Part shown: positions 19,369-29,740 of the stretch, in pieces | How the letters are laid out: the number at the start of each line of letters is the position of its first letter | Position numbering within the stretch: the stretch's first letter is position 1 | From: Deltaproteobacteria bacterium | GTDB taxonomy: Bacteria; Myxococcota_A; UBA796; SXON01 | Reading direction: 5' to 3' | Length of the DNA: 42,566 bases | Assembly (NCBI GenBank): GCA_016875435.1 | Contig: VGRE01000006.1 | Span: forward strand, 1 to 42,566 | Program-made: the position numbers and the translations under genes | Notes under the pieces: generated by a model | What the model saw: only the letters and a program-made list of their open reading frames with translations | What the model was told of the DNA's origin: nothing | Databases searched by the model: none

Positions 19369-19697
19369 CCACCACCACCCGTCGCATCGACCTCGTCGCC
19401 TTCCAGTCCGCCGTGCAGAACGGCGCGCCGGAGTTGCGCATCCTCACGCGCTTCCTGGGTACGCTGGTGTGGGTCACGGCGGCGCTGGCGGTGTACCTGT
19501 GGACCCGCATGGAGGTCCGGGAGACCTCGCGCCTGCTCGACATCGAGCGCGCCGCCCTCGCCGAGCAGCTCACCCTGCGCGAGCGACTCCAGGTGGAGCG
19601 CACCATGCTTCGCAGCCCGGGACGGCTGGGCGCGGTGGCGCTCTCGGAGAACCTCGCGGCCCCGGCGCGCGTCATCGACGTGGTGGTCGCCCGGTGA
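19365..19697 (+). CDS. ftsL: FtsL-like cell division protein
   Basis: Small single-TM protein (TLVWVTAALAVYLWTRMEVRE), coiled coil, between rsmH and ftsI. Confidence 0.75.
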   Translation: MTTTTRRIDLVAFQSAVQNGAPELRILTRFLGTLVWVTAALAVYLWTRMEVRETSRLLDIERAALAEQLTLRERLQVERTMLRSPGRLGAVALSENLAAPARVIDVVVAR

Positions 19698-21760
19698 AGT
19701 CCGCCCGTCCCCACGGCAAGCACCCCGCGGGCGAGCGCCCGGCCGGCCGTCGCCCGGCGGCGCGCTCGTGGTTCGACCGGCCGTGCCGGGTCGATGCCGG
19801 CGCCGACGCCGAGCTGCTCGCGGCCACTCGTGCCCGGGCGCGCGTCGCCGCGGTGGGGCTGTGCGTCGCGCTGCTGCTACTGTGCGTACGCGCCGGCTGG
19901 GTGATGGGCGTGCCGGATGAGCGGCTCGAGGAGCGGGGCCGCGAGCAGTTCCGGGCCTCGATGGAGGTGCGCGGGCGCCGGGGCAACCTCTACGATCGCC
20001 ACGGCCGCGTGCTCGCTGCGACCACCAACCTGCCCTCGCTCTACGCCAATCCTGCGAAGCTCAGCGACGCCGAGGTGGAGGCGCGCGTCTCCGCGATCGT
20101 CACCCTCACCGGGAAGTCGGAGAGCTGGGTTCGGAGCCGCTTCGTGGTGCGGGCCGACGGCAAGAAGGCGCGCGAGGTGAAGCTCGGCGACGCGCTCGCG
20201 CCGGCCGAGGCGAGGGCCATCGTGCAGGGTCTCGGTCGCGACCAGATGTGGCTCATCGACGAGCCAGTGCGCGTGTACCCGGGCCGCGACCTTGCCTCCC
20301 CGCTGCTCGGCTTCACCGACGTGTTCGACGAGGGCGCCGCCGGGCTCGAGAAGGTGCTCGAGAAGGATCTGGCGGGGGAGACGGTGCGCCTGTTGCAAGA
20401 GCGCGACCGTAAGGGGCGCGCCATCGACGGCGGCCTAGACGACGCCGACGTGGCCAACGCTGGTCACTCGGTGATGCTCACGCTCGACGCGTCGATCCAG
20501 TTCGCCACCGAGCGTGCGCTCGACAGCGCGATGGCCGCCAGCCAGCCGCTGGCCGCGATGGCGGTGGTGATGGACGTCAAGACCGGCGCCATCCTCGCCA
20601 TCGGCAGCCGCCCCTCCGGCAACCCCAACGACAGTGGCGCCCGCGCGCAGGCCGACCTGTTCAAGAACCGCGCGGCGATGGACCAGATTGAGCCTGGTTC
20701 GGTGTTGAAACCCTTCGTGGCGGCGGCGGCGATCGAGGAGGGGCTCGTCACGGCGGAGACGATGATCGACTGCGAGCTGGGACGGATGGCCATCGGCCCC
20801 GCCGTCATCAAGGACGACCACCCGCAAGGGGTCATCTCGGTTCACGACGTGATCAAGTTTTCGTCGAACATCGGGGCGGCGAAGCTGGCGATGCAGTACC
20901 TCGGCGCCGAGAAGACCCTCGCCTATCTCAAGGCCTTCGGCTTCGGCCGCTCGACCGGCCTCGGACTCCCCGGCGAGTGGCGTGGGGCGATTCGCAAGGC
21001 CGACAACATCAAGCCGATCGAGCTTGCCACCACCTCGTTCGGGCAGGGGATCACCGCCTCGCCCATCCAGCTCGCGAGCGCAGTGGCCACCCTCGCCAAC
21101 GGCGGCGTGCGCATGCACCCGCGGCTGGTGGAGGCGATCCTCGACCGCAACGGGCAGGTGGAGCTGCCGCGCGAGCCGCGGGAAGACACCCGGGTGATCT
21201 CCGAGGAAACCGCCCGCGCCATGGCGCTGATGATGGAGGCGGTCACCGAGCAGGGCGGCACTGGCACCCGGGCGCGCGTGCCGGGCTACCGCGTGGCCGG
21301 CAAGACCGGCACCGCGCAGAAGGTCGCCAACGGCGTGTACAGCGCCGAGCGCGTCTCTTCCTTCGTGGGCTATCTCCCGGCCGACAGGCCTGAGATCGCG
21401 ATCGCCGTGGCCGTCGATAGCCCCACCGTCGGGAGCAAGTACGGCGGGATCGTGGCCGCGCCGGTCTTCGCGGAGATCGGCGCCTTCTCCATGCGCTACC
21501 TGGGCATCGCCCCCGACGCTGTCGCGGCCGAGCCCGAGCCGCTCGTCGCCGCGACCGCCCCGGTCGAGGTGCGCGCCGACGGCCAGGGCCGCTGGATCCT
21601 CCCCGACCTCTCGGGCCGCACCCTGCGCGCCGCCGTCACCGCCATCGAGCCCGCCGGGCTCGAGATCGCGGTGGAAGGCTCGGGCCGCCTCGTGGCCCAG
21701 TCCCCGCCCGCCGGCACCCCGGTGGTCCCCGGCGACGCCGTCGTCCTCCACTTCAACTAG
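19694..21760 (+). CDS. ftsI: Penicillin-binding protein 3/FtsI-like transpeptidase with C-terminal PASTA-like domain
   Basis: EPGSVLKPF (SxxK), SSN, KTGTAQK motifs; C-terminal LPDLSGRTLRAAVTAIEPAGLEIAVEGSGRLVAQSPPAGTPV. Confidence 0.92.
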   Translation: MKSARPHGKHPAGERPAGRRPAARSWFDRPCRVDAGADAELLAATRARARVAAVGLCVALLLLCVRAGWVMGVPDERLEERGREQFRASMEVRGRRGNLYDRHGRVLAATTNLPSLYANPAKLSDAEVEARVSAIVTLTGKSESWVRSRFVVRADGKKAREVKLGDALAPAEARAIVQGLGRDQMWLIDEPVRVYPGRDLASPLLGFTDVFDEGAAGLEKVLEKDLAGETVRLLQERDRKGRAIDGGLDDADVANAGHSVMLTLDASIQFATERALDSAMAASQPLAAMAVVMDVKTGAILAIGSRPSGNPNDSGARAQADLFKNRAAMDQIEPGSVLKPFVAAAAIEEGLVTAETMIDCELGRMAIGPAVIKDDHPQGVISVHDVIKFSSNIGAAKLAMQYLGAEKTLAYLKAFGFGRSTGLGLPGEWRGAIRKADNIKPIELATTSFGQGITASPIQLASAVATLANGGVRMHPRLVEAILDRNGQVELPREPREDTRVISEETARAMALMMEAVTEQGGTGTRARVPGYRVAGKTGTAQKVANGVYSAERVSSFVGYLPADRPEIAIAVAVDSPTVGSKYGGIVAAPVFAEIGAFSMRYLGIAPDAVAAEPEPLVAATAPVEVRADGQGRWILPDLSGRTLRAAVTAIEPAGLEIAVEGSGRLVAQSPPAGTPVVPGDAVVLHFN

Positions 21761-22006
21761 TTCTTTCCCACCTCCGCACGCTTCCTGGGCGGCTCCGCCA
21801 GAACGTGGACAGCAACAGGGCTCCCCGCCCCGTTGCGCGGTCCCCGCGCGGGCCTCACTCCCCCCCGGTGTTCCCCGGTCGCTCCCCGCGACCCGCACCT
21901 CGGGCCCGTGGCCGAACCGATCCGCCGCCGACTCTCCCATCCTGATGCAGGGTGGCGCCGCCCGGGAAGCTCCCTCCACCCGTCCCACCTCCCTCCCGCC
22001 CGCCTC

Positions 22007-23431
22007 ATGACCATCACCGACCTTCTCGCCGCTGTCCCCGGCAGTGTGCTCCTCCGGGGGCCAGGCGACCGCGAGGTTGGCGCCGTCCGCGACTCCGATG
22101 CGGAAGTCGCGGGCGGCGACCTTTTTGTCGCCATTCGCGGCGCGCGCGTCGACATGCATGAACGCTTGCTTGGCCTCGCTCACGCAGGTGGCCTCGTGGT
22201 AGATCGCGAGTGTCAGCTGCCCGAGGGGCCAGCGGTGATCAGGGTGGACGACACCCGCCGCGCGCTGCCGCGGCTCTGCGCGCAGGCGCTGGGCAACCCC
22301 GGCGCGCAGGTCCCGGTGGTGGCCGTCACCGGCACCAACGGCAAGACCTCCACCACCTTCCTCGTCGCGGCGATGGCTCGCGCCGCCGGTCTCCGGGCCG
22401 GGATCATCGGGACGACCGGGCACTTCGTCGATGGCGAGCGTCTCGACTCCACCCTCACCACCCCCACCGCGCCGGTCACGCAGGCCTTGCTCGCGCGCAT
22501 GCGCGACGCCGGGGTGGGGCTGGTGGCGATGGAAGCGTCGAGCATCGGGCTCGCGGCCTTCCGGTGCGACGCCATCCCCTTCCGCGCCGCCGCGTTCACC
22601 AACCTCACCCGCGATCACCTCGATGTTCACGGGACGATGGAGGCCTACGCCTCCGCAAAGGCACGCCTGTTTCACGAGCTGCTCCAGGGCACCGCGCTGC
22701 TCAACGCGCGCGACCCGGCGTCGCGACAGATGCGACCGGTGCGCGGGGCCACCTGGTGGTTCCACGGTGACGACCTCTCGGCGAGCGAGGTGCAACTGTC
22801 TTCTACCGGCACCCGCGCGCGTTTCCACACGCCGCTCGGCGACTTCGACGGCACCATGCGCCTCGTCGGCGCCCACAACATCGACAACGCTCTCGCCGCC
22901 CTCGGCCTTGCCCTGGCGGCCGGGATCCCGCTCGACGCCTGCGCGCGCGGGCTCGCGGAGTTGCCCGCCGTCCCCGGGCGGCTGGAGGCGGTGCCCAACA
23001 CTCGAGGTCTCGCGGTCCTCGTCGACTACGCGCACTCCGACGACGCCCTCGCCCGCGTCCTGGCCACGCTGCGCGCGGTCACCGCGGGCCGCATCATCAC
23101 CGTCTTCGGCTGCGGGGGCGATCGCGACCGGGGCAAGCGCCCGCTCATGGGCCGCGCCGCCGCGCAGGGTAGCGACGTGGTGGTGGTCACCACCGACAAC
23201 CCTCGCGGCGAGGATCCCGCCGCCATCGTGGCCGACATCGTCCCCGGGCTGGGGGCCGCCCCGCACCGGGTGGTGCTCGACCGGCGCGAAGCCATCGCCA
23301 CGGCGGTGGGCCTGGCCCGGCCGGGCGACGTGGTGCTCATCGCGGGAAAGGGCCACGAGCCCTACCAGGAGATCGAGGGTAAACGCCACCCATTCGACGA
23401 CCTCGCCGTGGCCCGGGAGGTGATGTCGTGA
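22007..23431 (+). CDS. murE: UDP-MurNAc-tripeptide synthetase, probably meso-DAP-adding
   Basis: VTGTNGKTSTTFLVA, TTDNPRGEDPAAIVADI (DNPR, typical of mDAP MurE), GKGHEPYQ. Confidence 0.93.
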   Translation: MTITDLLAAVPGSVLLRGPGDREVGAVRDSDAEVAGGDLFVAIRGARVDMHERLLGLAHAGGLVVDRECQLPEGPAVIRVDDTRRALPRLCAQALGNPGAQVPVVAVTGTNGKTSTTFLVAAMARAAGLRAGIIGTTGHFVDGERLDSTLTTPTAPVTQALLARMRDAGVGLVAMEASSIGLAAFRCDAIPFRAAAFTNLTRDHLDVHGTMEAYASAKARLFHELLQGTALLNARDPASRQMRPVRGATWWFHGDDLSASEVQLSSTGTRARFHTPLGDFDGTMRLVGAHNIDNALAALGLALAAGIPLDACARGLAELPAVPGRLEAVPNTRGLAVLVDYAHSDDALARVLATLRAVTAGRIITVFGCGGDRDRGKRPLMGRAAAQGSDVVVVTTDNPRGEDPAAIVADIVPGLGAAPHRVVLDRREAIATAVGLARPGDVVLIAGKGHEPYQEIEGKRHPFDDLAVAREVMS

Positions 23432-24786
23432 TTCTCGACGCCGCGCACATCGCCCGCGCCACCGGGGGACAGCTCCTCGCCGAGGGACCAGCCGGCCCCG
23501 TGGGCACCGACTCCCGCCGGGTGGCGCTCGGTTCCTGGTTCGTCGCGCTGACCGGCGACCGCTTCGACGGGCACGACTTCCTGCCACACGCGGCGGCGGC
23601 CGGTTGCGCCGGGGCGGTGGTGTCGCGACGGCCCGAGCGCTGGGACCGCGGGCTGGTGCTCGTTCCCGACACGCTCGTGGCCCTGCAAGACCTCGCTCGC
23701 GCGGTGCGTCGCGACTTCCCCGGCCCGGTGGTGGGCATCACCGGCAGCGCCGGCAAGACTTCCACGCGGGTGATGGTGGTGGACTGCCTGCGCGGCCTCG
23801 GCCACGTTCACCACACCCAGGGCAACCTCAACAACCACGTGGGCCTGCCGCTCACGCTGCTCGCGCTGCCCGTCGATGCCGACGCCATCGTGCTCGAGAT
23901 GGGCATGAACCACCGGGGCGAGATCGCGCTGCTGGCCGACATCGGGGCGCCCACCGTCCGCCTCGTCACCAACGTCGGCGCCGCCCACGTGGAAGGCTGC
24001 GGCAGCATCGAGGGCGTCGCCCTCGCCAAGCAGGAGATCTTCGACGGCGCGCGCCCGGGCGACGTGGCTTGCTTCAACCTCGACGACCCGCGCGTGGCGG
24101 CGATGCCCCTCCCCGAGGGCGTGCGCGTGGTCACCTACGGCACCGCGCCCGGGGCCACGGTACGCCTCACCGACGTGGCGGTCGACGGCGAGCGCCTCCA
24201 GACGCGCCTGCGCATCGACACCCCAGACGGCACCGTGCGCGCCACGCTCGACGTGCCCGGCGCCCACCTCGCCCAGAACGCGGCCGCCGCCGTGGCGGTG
24301 GCCTACGCCCTGCGCGTGCCGGTGGAGGGCCTCGGCGTTGCGCTCAGCCGCTTTGCCCCCGAGGGCATGCGCAACCGGGTGGAGTGCATCGGCACCGCTG
24401 CCGTGCTCGACGATGCCTACAACGCCAACCCCACCTCGATGGTGGCGGCGATTCACGCGCTCGCGGCGCTCCCCGGCGAGAAGATCGCGGTGCTGGGCGA
24501 CATGCTCGAGCTCGGCGCCGAGGAGGCCCGTGGCCACGCCGAGGTGCTGGAGGCCGCCCGCGCCCTGCACCACACCTGGGTGACCGGCCCGCGGATGACC
24601 GAGGCGGCGGCCCAGTTTCCCGGCGTGGCCGTGTTCGCCGACGCCGAGGCGCTGGGCGAGGCACTGGTCAACCAGGGGGTCGGGCTGCCGGGCGAGGGCG
24701 TGCGGCACGCGGTGCTCGTCAAGGGTAGCCGCGGCATGCGGATGGAACGGGTCGTGGAGCGGCTCCGCGCCGCACGGAAGAACTGA
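23428..24786 (+). CDS. murF: UDP-MurNAc-tripeptide-D-Ala-D-Ala ligase
   Basis: VGITGSAGKTSTRVMV, LEMGMNHRGEIALL, DDAYNANPTSM. Confidence 0.94.
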   Translation: MILDAAHIARATGGQLLAEGPAGPVGTDSRRVALGSWFVALTGDRFDGHDFLPHAAAAGCAGAVVSRRPERWDRGLVLVPDTLVALQDLARAVRRDFPGPVVGITGSAGKTSTRVMVVDCLRGLGHVHHTQGNLNNHVGLPLTLLALPVDADAIVLEMGMNHRGEIALLADIGAPTVRLVTNVGAAHVEGCGSIEGVALAKQEIFDGARPGDVACFNLDDPRVAAMPLPEGVRVVTYGTAPGATVRLTDVAVDGERLQTRLRIDTPDGTVRATLDVPGAHLAQNAAAAVAVAYALRVPVEGLGVALSRFAPEGMRNRVECIGTAAVLDDAYNANPTSMVAAIHALAALPGEKIAVLGDMLELGAEEARGHAEVLEAARALHHTWVTGPRMTEAAAQFPGVAVFADAEALGEALVNQGVGLPGEGVRHAVLVKGSRGMRMERVVERLRAARKN

Positions 24787-25889
24787 TGCTGTACCACTTG
24801 TTGTTGCCTCTGGGCGGTCCCTTCAACGTGATCCGCTACATCACCTTTCGCAGCGCCTGCGCGATGGTGACGGCGCTGGTGCTCTGCTACGTGGTTTACC
24901 CCGCGTTCATCGAGTGGATGCGGAAGAAGAAGATGGAGCAGATCATCCGCGCCGAGGGGCCCCGCGACCACCTCGAGAACAAGGTGGGCACGCCCACCAT
25001 GGGCGGCGTGGTGATGCTCGGGGGCCTCGCCATCTCCACGCTGTTGTGGGCCCGCCTCGACGAGCCGCTCGCCTGGCTCGTGCTCACCGTCACCCTCGGC
25101 TACGGCGTCATCGGCTTCATCGACGACTGGAAGAAGGTGATGGAGCGGTCGAGCGACGGCCTCTCCGGCCGCTACAAGATCCTCGGGCAAGTGCTGATCG
25201 GCGGCCTGGCGATCGGCGGCGCCTACGCCACCGATCGCATGGACGCCACCTTCCACATCCCCTTCTATAAGCACGCCGTCTTCGACTTCGCGAACCTGTG
25301 GACGGGCGCGCCGGCGCTGCTGGGCTGGGCCTACGTGGCCTGGGGCATTTTCGTCCTCACCGGCACCTCCAACGCGGTGAACCTGACCGACGGCCTCGAC
25401 GGCCTCGCCATCGGCGCCACCATCACCTCGGCCGGCACCTTCGCCGTGCTCGCCTACGTGGCCGGTCACACCGAGTTCGCCGAGTACCTGCGCATCCCCT
25501 ACGTGGCCGGGGCCGGCGAGGTGGCGATCGTGGCGATGGCGCTGCTCGGCGCCGGCCTGGGCTTCCTCTGGTTCAACTGCTACCCCGCCCAGATCTTCAT
25601 GGGCGACGTGGGCGCGCTTGCCATCGGCGGGGCGCTCGGCAGCATCGCGGTGCTGGTGAAGCAGGAGCTCCTCCTCGCGCTGGTGGGCGGCGTGTTCGTG
25701 ATGGAAACCCTCTCGGTGATGATCCAGGTGTTCTGGTTCAAGCGCACCGGCGAGCGCGTGTTCCTCATGACGCCCATTCACCACCACTTCGAGAAGGCCG
25801 GCTGGGGAGAGCCCAAGATCATCGTGCGCTTCTGGATCATCTCCGGCCTGCTCGCGCTCGTGGCGCTCTCCACCTTGAAGCTCCGGTAG
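24786..25889 (+). CDS. mraY: Phospho-MurNAc-pentapeptide transferase
   Basis: GTPTMGGVVML, GFIDDWKKV, NLTDGLDGLA, FMGDVGALAIGG, TPIHHHFEKAGW. Confidence 0.96.
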   Translation: MLYHLLLPLGGPFNVIRYITFRSACAMVTALVLCYVVYPAFIEWMRKKKMEQIIRAEGPRDHLENKVGTPTMGGVVMLGGLAISTLLWARLDEPLAWLVLTVTLGYGVIGFIDDWKKVMERSSDGLSGRYKILGQVLIGGLAIGGAYATDRMDATFHIPFYKHAVFDFANLWTGAPALLGWAYVAWGIFVLTGTSNAVNLTDGLDGLAIGATITSAGTFAVLAYVAGHTEFAEYLRIPYVAGAGEVAIVAMALLGAGLGFLWFNCYPAQIFMGDVGALAIGGALGSIAVLVKQELLLALVGGVFVMETLSVMIQVFWFKRTGERVFLMTPIHHHFEKAGWGEPKIIVRFWIISGLLALVALSTLKLR

Positions 25890-25892
25890 GCG

Positions 25893-27182
25893 ATGGGCGG
25901 GCACCTGCTGGTGGTGGGGATGGCGCGCAGCGGCGTGGCGGCGGCGAGGCTGGCCCTGCGCAAGGGCTTTCGCGTGGTGTGTACCGATCGCCGCCCCGAC
26001 GCGCCCCGGGTGGACGGCTGCACGCACGTGTACGGGGAGCACCGGGCCGAGGACTTCGTCAACGCCGCACAGATCGTGGTGTCGCCGGGGGTGCCGGCGC
26101 GGATGCCGCTCTTGCAACAGGCCATCTCGGCGGGCGTACCGGCGGTGGGCGAGCTGGGCTTCGCCGCTGCCTACCTCGACTGTCCCATCCTGGCCGTGAG
26201 TGGCACCAACGGCAAGTCCACCACCACGCACCTGCTTGGCCAACTGATGAACCAGGGCGGCGTTCGCACCTTCACCGGCGGCAACATCGGGCTGCCGCTG
26301 TCGGAGGCCGTCGACGGCGGCTTCGAGTGCGCGGCGGTGGAGGTGTCGAGCTACCAGATGGAGCTCCCCGGGGCCTTCCGTCCCCGCGCGGCGGCCATCC
26401 TCAACCTCACGCCCGATCACCTCGAGCGCCACGGGACGTTGGATGACTACGGCGCCCACAAGTGCCGGATGTTCGCCCGGATGGGGCCCGACGACGCGGC
26501 GATCGTCCCCGCAGGCGACCCGCGGCTTCGGCGGCTGGCCGATGCCGAGCCTGGCCGTCGTTTGCTGCTGGGCTCCTCGCCGGGCGTGCGGGTCGACGGC
26601 GACCGGATGCAGCTCAGCGGCGTACACGACCCCGGTCCGACGGCCATCGGCGGCTTCGCTCTCCCCGGCGCTCACAATCGCGACAACCTCGCTGCCGCCG
26701 TGCTCCTCGCCGTGTGTGGCGGGATCTGGCGTCGCGACATTGATGTGTCAACGCTGCGCGGGCTGCCTCACCGGATGGAGCTGGTGGGCGAGCGCGACGG
26801 CGTGCGGTTCGTCGACGACAGCAAGGCCACCAACGTGGAGTCGGCTCTCGCCGCCTATCTGGGGTGGACGGGGCCTTTCGTGGCCCTGCTCGGCGGCCAG
26901 GGCAAGGCGGGCGCCAGCTACGACGCGCTGGTCGAGCCCCTGCGACGCGCTCGCGCGGTGATCTGCCTCGGCGCCGAGGGCCCGGCCATCCACGCGGCCT
27001 TGCGCCGCGGCGAGGTGGAGGCGGTGCTGGCGCCGGGGATGGCGGCGGCGGTGGCCGAGGCCCGGCGGCTCGCGCGCCCCGGCGACGCGGTGATCCTCTC
27101 ACCCGCCTGCGCCTCTTTCGACGAGTTCGCCGATTTTGAGCACCGCGGCCGCATGTTCCGGCAGCTTGCGCTAAACTATTGA
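25893..27182 (+). CDS. murD: UDP-MurNAc-L-Ala:D-Glu ligase
   Basis: VSGTNGKSTTTHLLGQL, NLTPDHLERHGTLDDY, LPHRMELVGERDGVRFVDDSKATN, LLGGQGK, LSPACASFDEF. Confidence 0.94.
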   Translation: MGGHLLVVGMARSGVAAARLALRKGFRVVCTDRRPDAPRVDGCTHVYGEHRAEDFVNAAQIVVSPGVPARMPLLQQAISAGVPAVGELGFAAAYLDCPILAVSGTNGKSTTTHLLGQLMNQGGVRTFTGGNIGLPLSEAVDGGFECAAVEVSSYQMELPGAFRPRAAAILNLTPDHLERHGTLDDYGAHKCRMFARMGPDDAAIVPAGDPRLRRLADAEPGRRLLLGSSPGVRVDGDRMQLSGVHDPGPTAIGGFALPGAHNRDNLAAAVLLAVCGGIWRRDIDVSTLRGLPHRMELVGERDGVRFVDDSKATNVESALAAYLGWTGPFVALLGGQGKAGASYDALVEPLRRARAVICLGAEGPAIHAALRRGEVEAVLAPGMAAAVAEARRLARPGDAVILSPACASFDEFADFEHRGRMFRQLALNY

Positions 27183-27199
27183 CAGGTCAAGGACTGCCC

Positions 27200-28351
27200 A
27201 TGACTAAGCCCGCCGAGTCCGCCCCGCGCCGCTATGACACCCCGCTCCTGGTGGCCGCCGTCCTGCTCCTCGCCTACGGCCTGGTGATGGTGTGGTCGGC
27301 CTCGGCCTTCGTGGCGGCGGAGGAAACCGACAACCCCTACCACTTCGTCCTGCGCCAGGTCATCGCCATCGGCGGGGGCCTGGTCCTGGCCCTCGGCGCC
27401 ACGCTCCTGCCCTACCGGCAGCTCGGTCGCTACGCCACGCATCTCTACATTTTCTCGCTGGTGTTGCTACCGGCGGTATGGTTGCCGGGCCTCGGCCACA
27501 CCGCCAACGGCGCCACGCGCTGGTTTGGCGTGGGCGGCTTCAACTTCCAGCCGGCCGAGCTGGCCAAGTTCTCCGTGCTCGTGGCCCTCGCCGCCTTCCT
27601 GCACAAGCGTCGGGGCGAGCTGCACGACTGGAAGAACGTGGTGATCCCGGCGGTGCTCGTGGTGGCCGTGCCGCTCTGCTTCATCGTCGCCCAGCCCGAC
27701 TTCGGCAGCACCGCGATCATCGCGCTGCTCTGCGGCGTGATGGTCTTCTTCGCCGGGCTGCGCCTGCGCTGGATGGTCGCCGGCGGCGCCGTGCTCGCCT
27801 CGCTGCTCGGGCTGGTGATGGTGCTCGAGCCCTATCGTCGCGAGAGACTCATCAGCTTCCTCGACCCATTCGCGAACTGTGCCGGTTCGGGCTATCAGGT
27901 TTGCGAGTCGCTCCTCGCCTTGCACCACGGGGGCCTCTGGGGACAGGGCCTCGGCGACGGCGTGGCCAAGCTCCTCTACCTGCCCGAGCCCTACAACGAC
28001 TTCATCGCGGCGGTGCTCGGCGAGGAGCTCGGCATCATCGGTTTTGCCGTGCTCGCCGGGCTCTACGCCCTCGTGGCCTGGCGCGGCATGGAGATTGCTC
28101 GGAGTGCCCGCGACATGTTCGGCTCGCTCCTCGCATCCACCCTCACCGTGATGATCGTGGGACAGGCCTGCCTCAACCTCGGGGTGGTGCTCGGCGTGGT
28201 GCCGCCCAAGGGGCTGGTGTTGCCGTTCGTGTCGTACGGCGCGAGCGCGATGATGGTGAACATGATGGCGATCGGCGTGTTGTTGTCGATCAGCGCCGAG
28301 GCGCGGCAGGATGAGCCCCTCGCGGCGCCGGCCGGGCTCGCGGGGGCCTAG
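27200..28351 (+). CDS. ftsW: FtsW/SEDS-family glycosyltransferase
   Basis: GLVMVWSASAFVA, NGATRWFGVGGFNFQPAELAKFS, QPDFGSTAI, EELGIIGF, GLVLPFVSYGASAM. Confidence 0.93.
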   Translation: MTKPAESAPRRYDTPLLVAAVLLLAYGLVMVWSASAFVAAEETDNPYHFVLRQVIAIGGGLVLALGATLLPYRQLGRYATHLYIFSLVLLPAVWLPGLGHTANGATRWFGVGGFNFQPAELAKFSVLVALAAFLHKRRGELHDWKNVVIPAVLVVAVPLCFIVAQPDFGSTAIIALLCGVMVFFAGLRLRWMVAGGAVLASLLGLVMVLEPYRRERLISFLDPFANCAGSGYQVCESLLALHHGGLWGQGLGDGVAKLLYLPEPYNDFIAAVLGEELGIIGFAVLAGLYALVAWRGMEIARSARDMFGSLLASTLTVMIVGQACLNLGVVLGVVPPKGLVLPFVSYGASAMMVNMMAIGVLLSISAEARQDEPLAAPAGLAGA

Positions 28352-28354
28352 CCG

Positions 28355-29737
28355 ATGTTCCGCGGCAAGTTCCGTCGCATCCACTTCGTCGGCATCGGCG
28401 GATCCGGCATGTCCGGCATCGCCGAGGTGCTGATCACCATGGGCTTTGCCGTCACCGGCAGCGACACGAAGCGCTCCGCCGTGGTGGAGCGTCTCTGCCA
28501 GCTCGGCGCCGTCGTCCACCCCGGGCACGCGGCCGCCCACGTGGTCGGGGCCGACGTGGTGGTCCGGTCTACCGCCATCCGCGACGACAACCCCGAGGTC
28601 GTCGCTGCCCAGGCGGCCAAGATCCCGGTCATCCCGCGAGCGGAGATGCTGGCCGAGCTGATGCGGCTCAAGTACGGCATCGCCATCGCGGGCACGCACG
28701 GCAAGACCACCACCACGTCGATGGTGGCCCGCTGCCTGCACTCCGCCGGGCTCGACCCCACCGTGGTGATCGGGGGACGGCTCGACAGCTTCGGGTCGAG
28801 CGCGCGGCTCGGCCAGGGCGAGCACCTCGTGGCGGAGGCCGACGAGAGCGACGGCAGCTTCCTGTTGCTCGACCCCACCGTGGCGGTGATCACCAACATC
28901 GACCCCGAGCACATGGAGTACTGGTGCGACTTCGACCGCCTGGTCGACGGCTTCGTGAGCTTCGCCAACAAGGTGCCGTTCTACGGCTTTGCCTGTGTCT
29001 GCCTCGACCACCCGGTGGTGCAGCGCTGCCTCCCTCGGTTGCGTCGCCGGGTGATCACCTACGGCTCTGGCGCGCAGGCCGACTACCGCCTCGATCGGCT
29101 CCGGGCCGACGGGCGGATGCTGTCCTTTCGCGCCTGGCGAGGCGAGGTCGAACTCGGGGAGATCAACCTCCACCAGCCGGGCCGTCACAACGCCTTCAAC
29201 GCGCTCGCGGCGGTGGCGGTGGGCATCGAACTCGACCTGAGTTTCGCGCAGGTGGCGCAGGGCCTCGAGGGCTTCACCGGGGTTGACCGCCGCTTCTCGC
29301 AGCGCGCCGACGTGGGCGGGGTGTTGATCGTCGACGACTACGGCCACCATCCCGTGGAGATCGTCGCCACGCTCACGGCCGCCGCCGAGGGCTACGAGGG
29401 GCGCCGCATCGTCGCCGTGTTCCAGCCGCACCGCTACTCGCGCGTGGCCAGCTTGAAGGAAGATTTCTGTCGTGCGTTCAACGCGGCGGCGGTGGTGGTG
29501 GTGGTCCCGGTGTACGCCGCAGGCGAGGCGCCCATCGAGGGCGCGACCCAGGAGGCGCTGGTGCAGGGGTTGGTCGACCACGGGCACCGCGGCGTGGTGA
29601 CGGCCCCGTCCGTGGATGGCGCCGTCGATGTCCTGGTGTCGCTGGTCCGGCCCGGCGACCTCGTGATCACCCTCGGCGCGGGCGATGTCAATCGTGCCTG
29701 CGGCGCGCTCGCCGAGCGCCTCGGCGCGCGCGGCTAG
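28355..29737 (+). CDS. murC: UDP-MurNAc-L-Ala ligase
   Basis: HFVGIGGSGMSGIAEVL, AGTHGKTTTTSMVA, EADESDGSFLLL, DDYGHHPVEI, FQPHRYSR. Confidence 0.95.
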   Translation: MFRGKFRRIHFVGIGGSGMSGIAEVLITMGFAVTGSDTKRSAVVERLCQLGAVVHPGHAAAHVVGADVVVRSTAIRDDNPEVVAAQAAKIPVIPRAEMLAELMRLKYGIAIAGTHGKTTTTSMVARCLHSAGLDPTVVIGGRLDSFGSSARLGQGEHLVAEADESDGSFLLLDPTVAVITNIDPEHMEYWCDFDRLVDGFVSFANKVPFYGFACVCLDHPVVQRCLPRLRRRVITYGSGAQADYRLDRLRADGRMLSFRAWRGEVELGEINLHQPGRHNAFNALAAVAVGIELDLSFAQVAQGLEGFTGVDRRFSQRADVGGVLIVDDYGHHPVEIVATLTAAAEGYEGRRIVAVFQPHRYSRVASLKEDFCRAFNAAAVVVVVPVYAAGEAPIEGATQEALVQGLVDHGHRGVVTAPSVDGAVDVLVSLVRPGDLVITLGAGDVNRACGALAERLGARG

Positions 29738-29740
29738 GCG

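Noticed and set aside
21761-22006. C-rich 246-bp ftsI-murE gap considered as an ncRNA or riboswitch
   Set aside because: No convincing conserved structure could be folded by eye; may just be a non-coding gap or an alternative murE start.
20435-23587. 1050-aa minus-strand ORF
   Set aside because: Antisense to ftsI/murE; His/Arg/Gly/Ala-biased translation typical of stop-poor antisense frames in GC-rich DNA.
24453-26675. 740-aa minus-strand ORF (also 27467-29782, 1245-3320, 581-2167)
   Set aside because: All antisense to confidently identified genes; codon-position GC pattern explains the long open frames.
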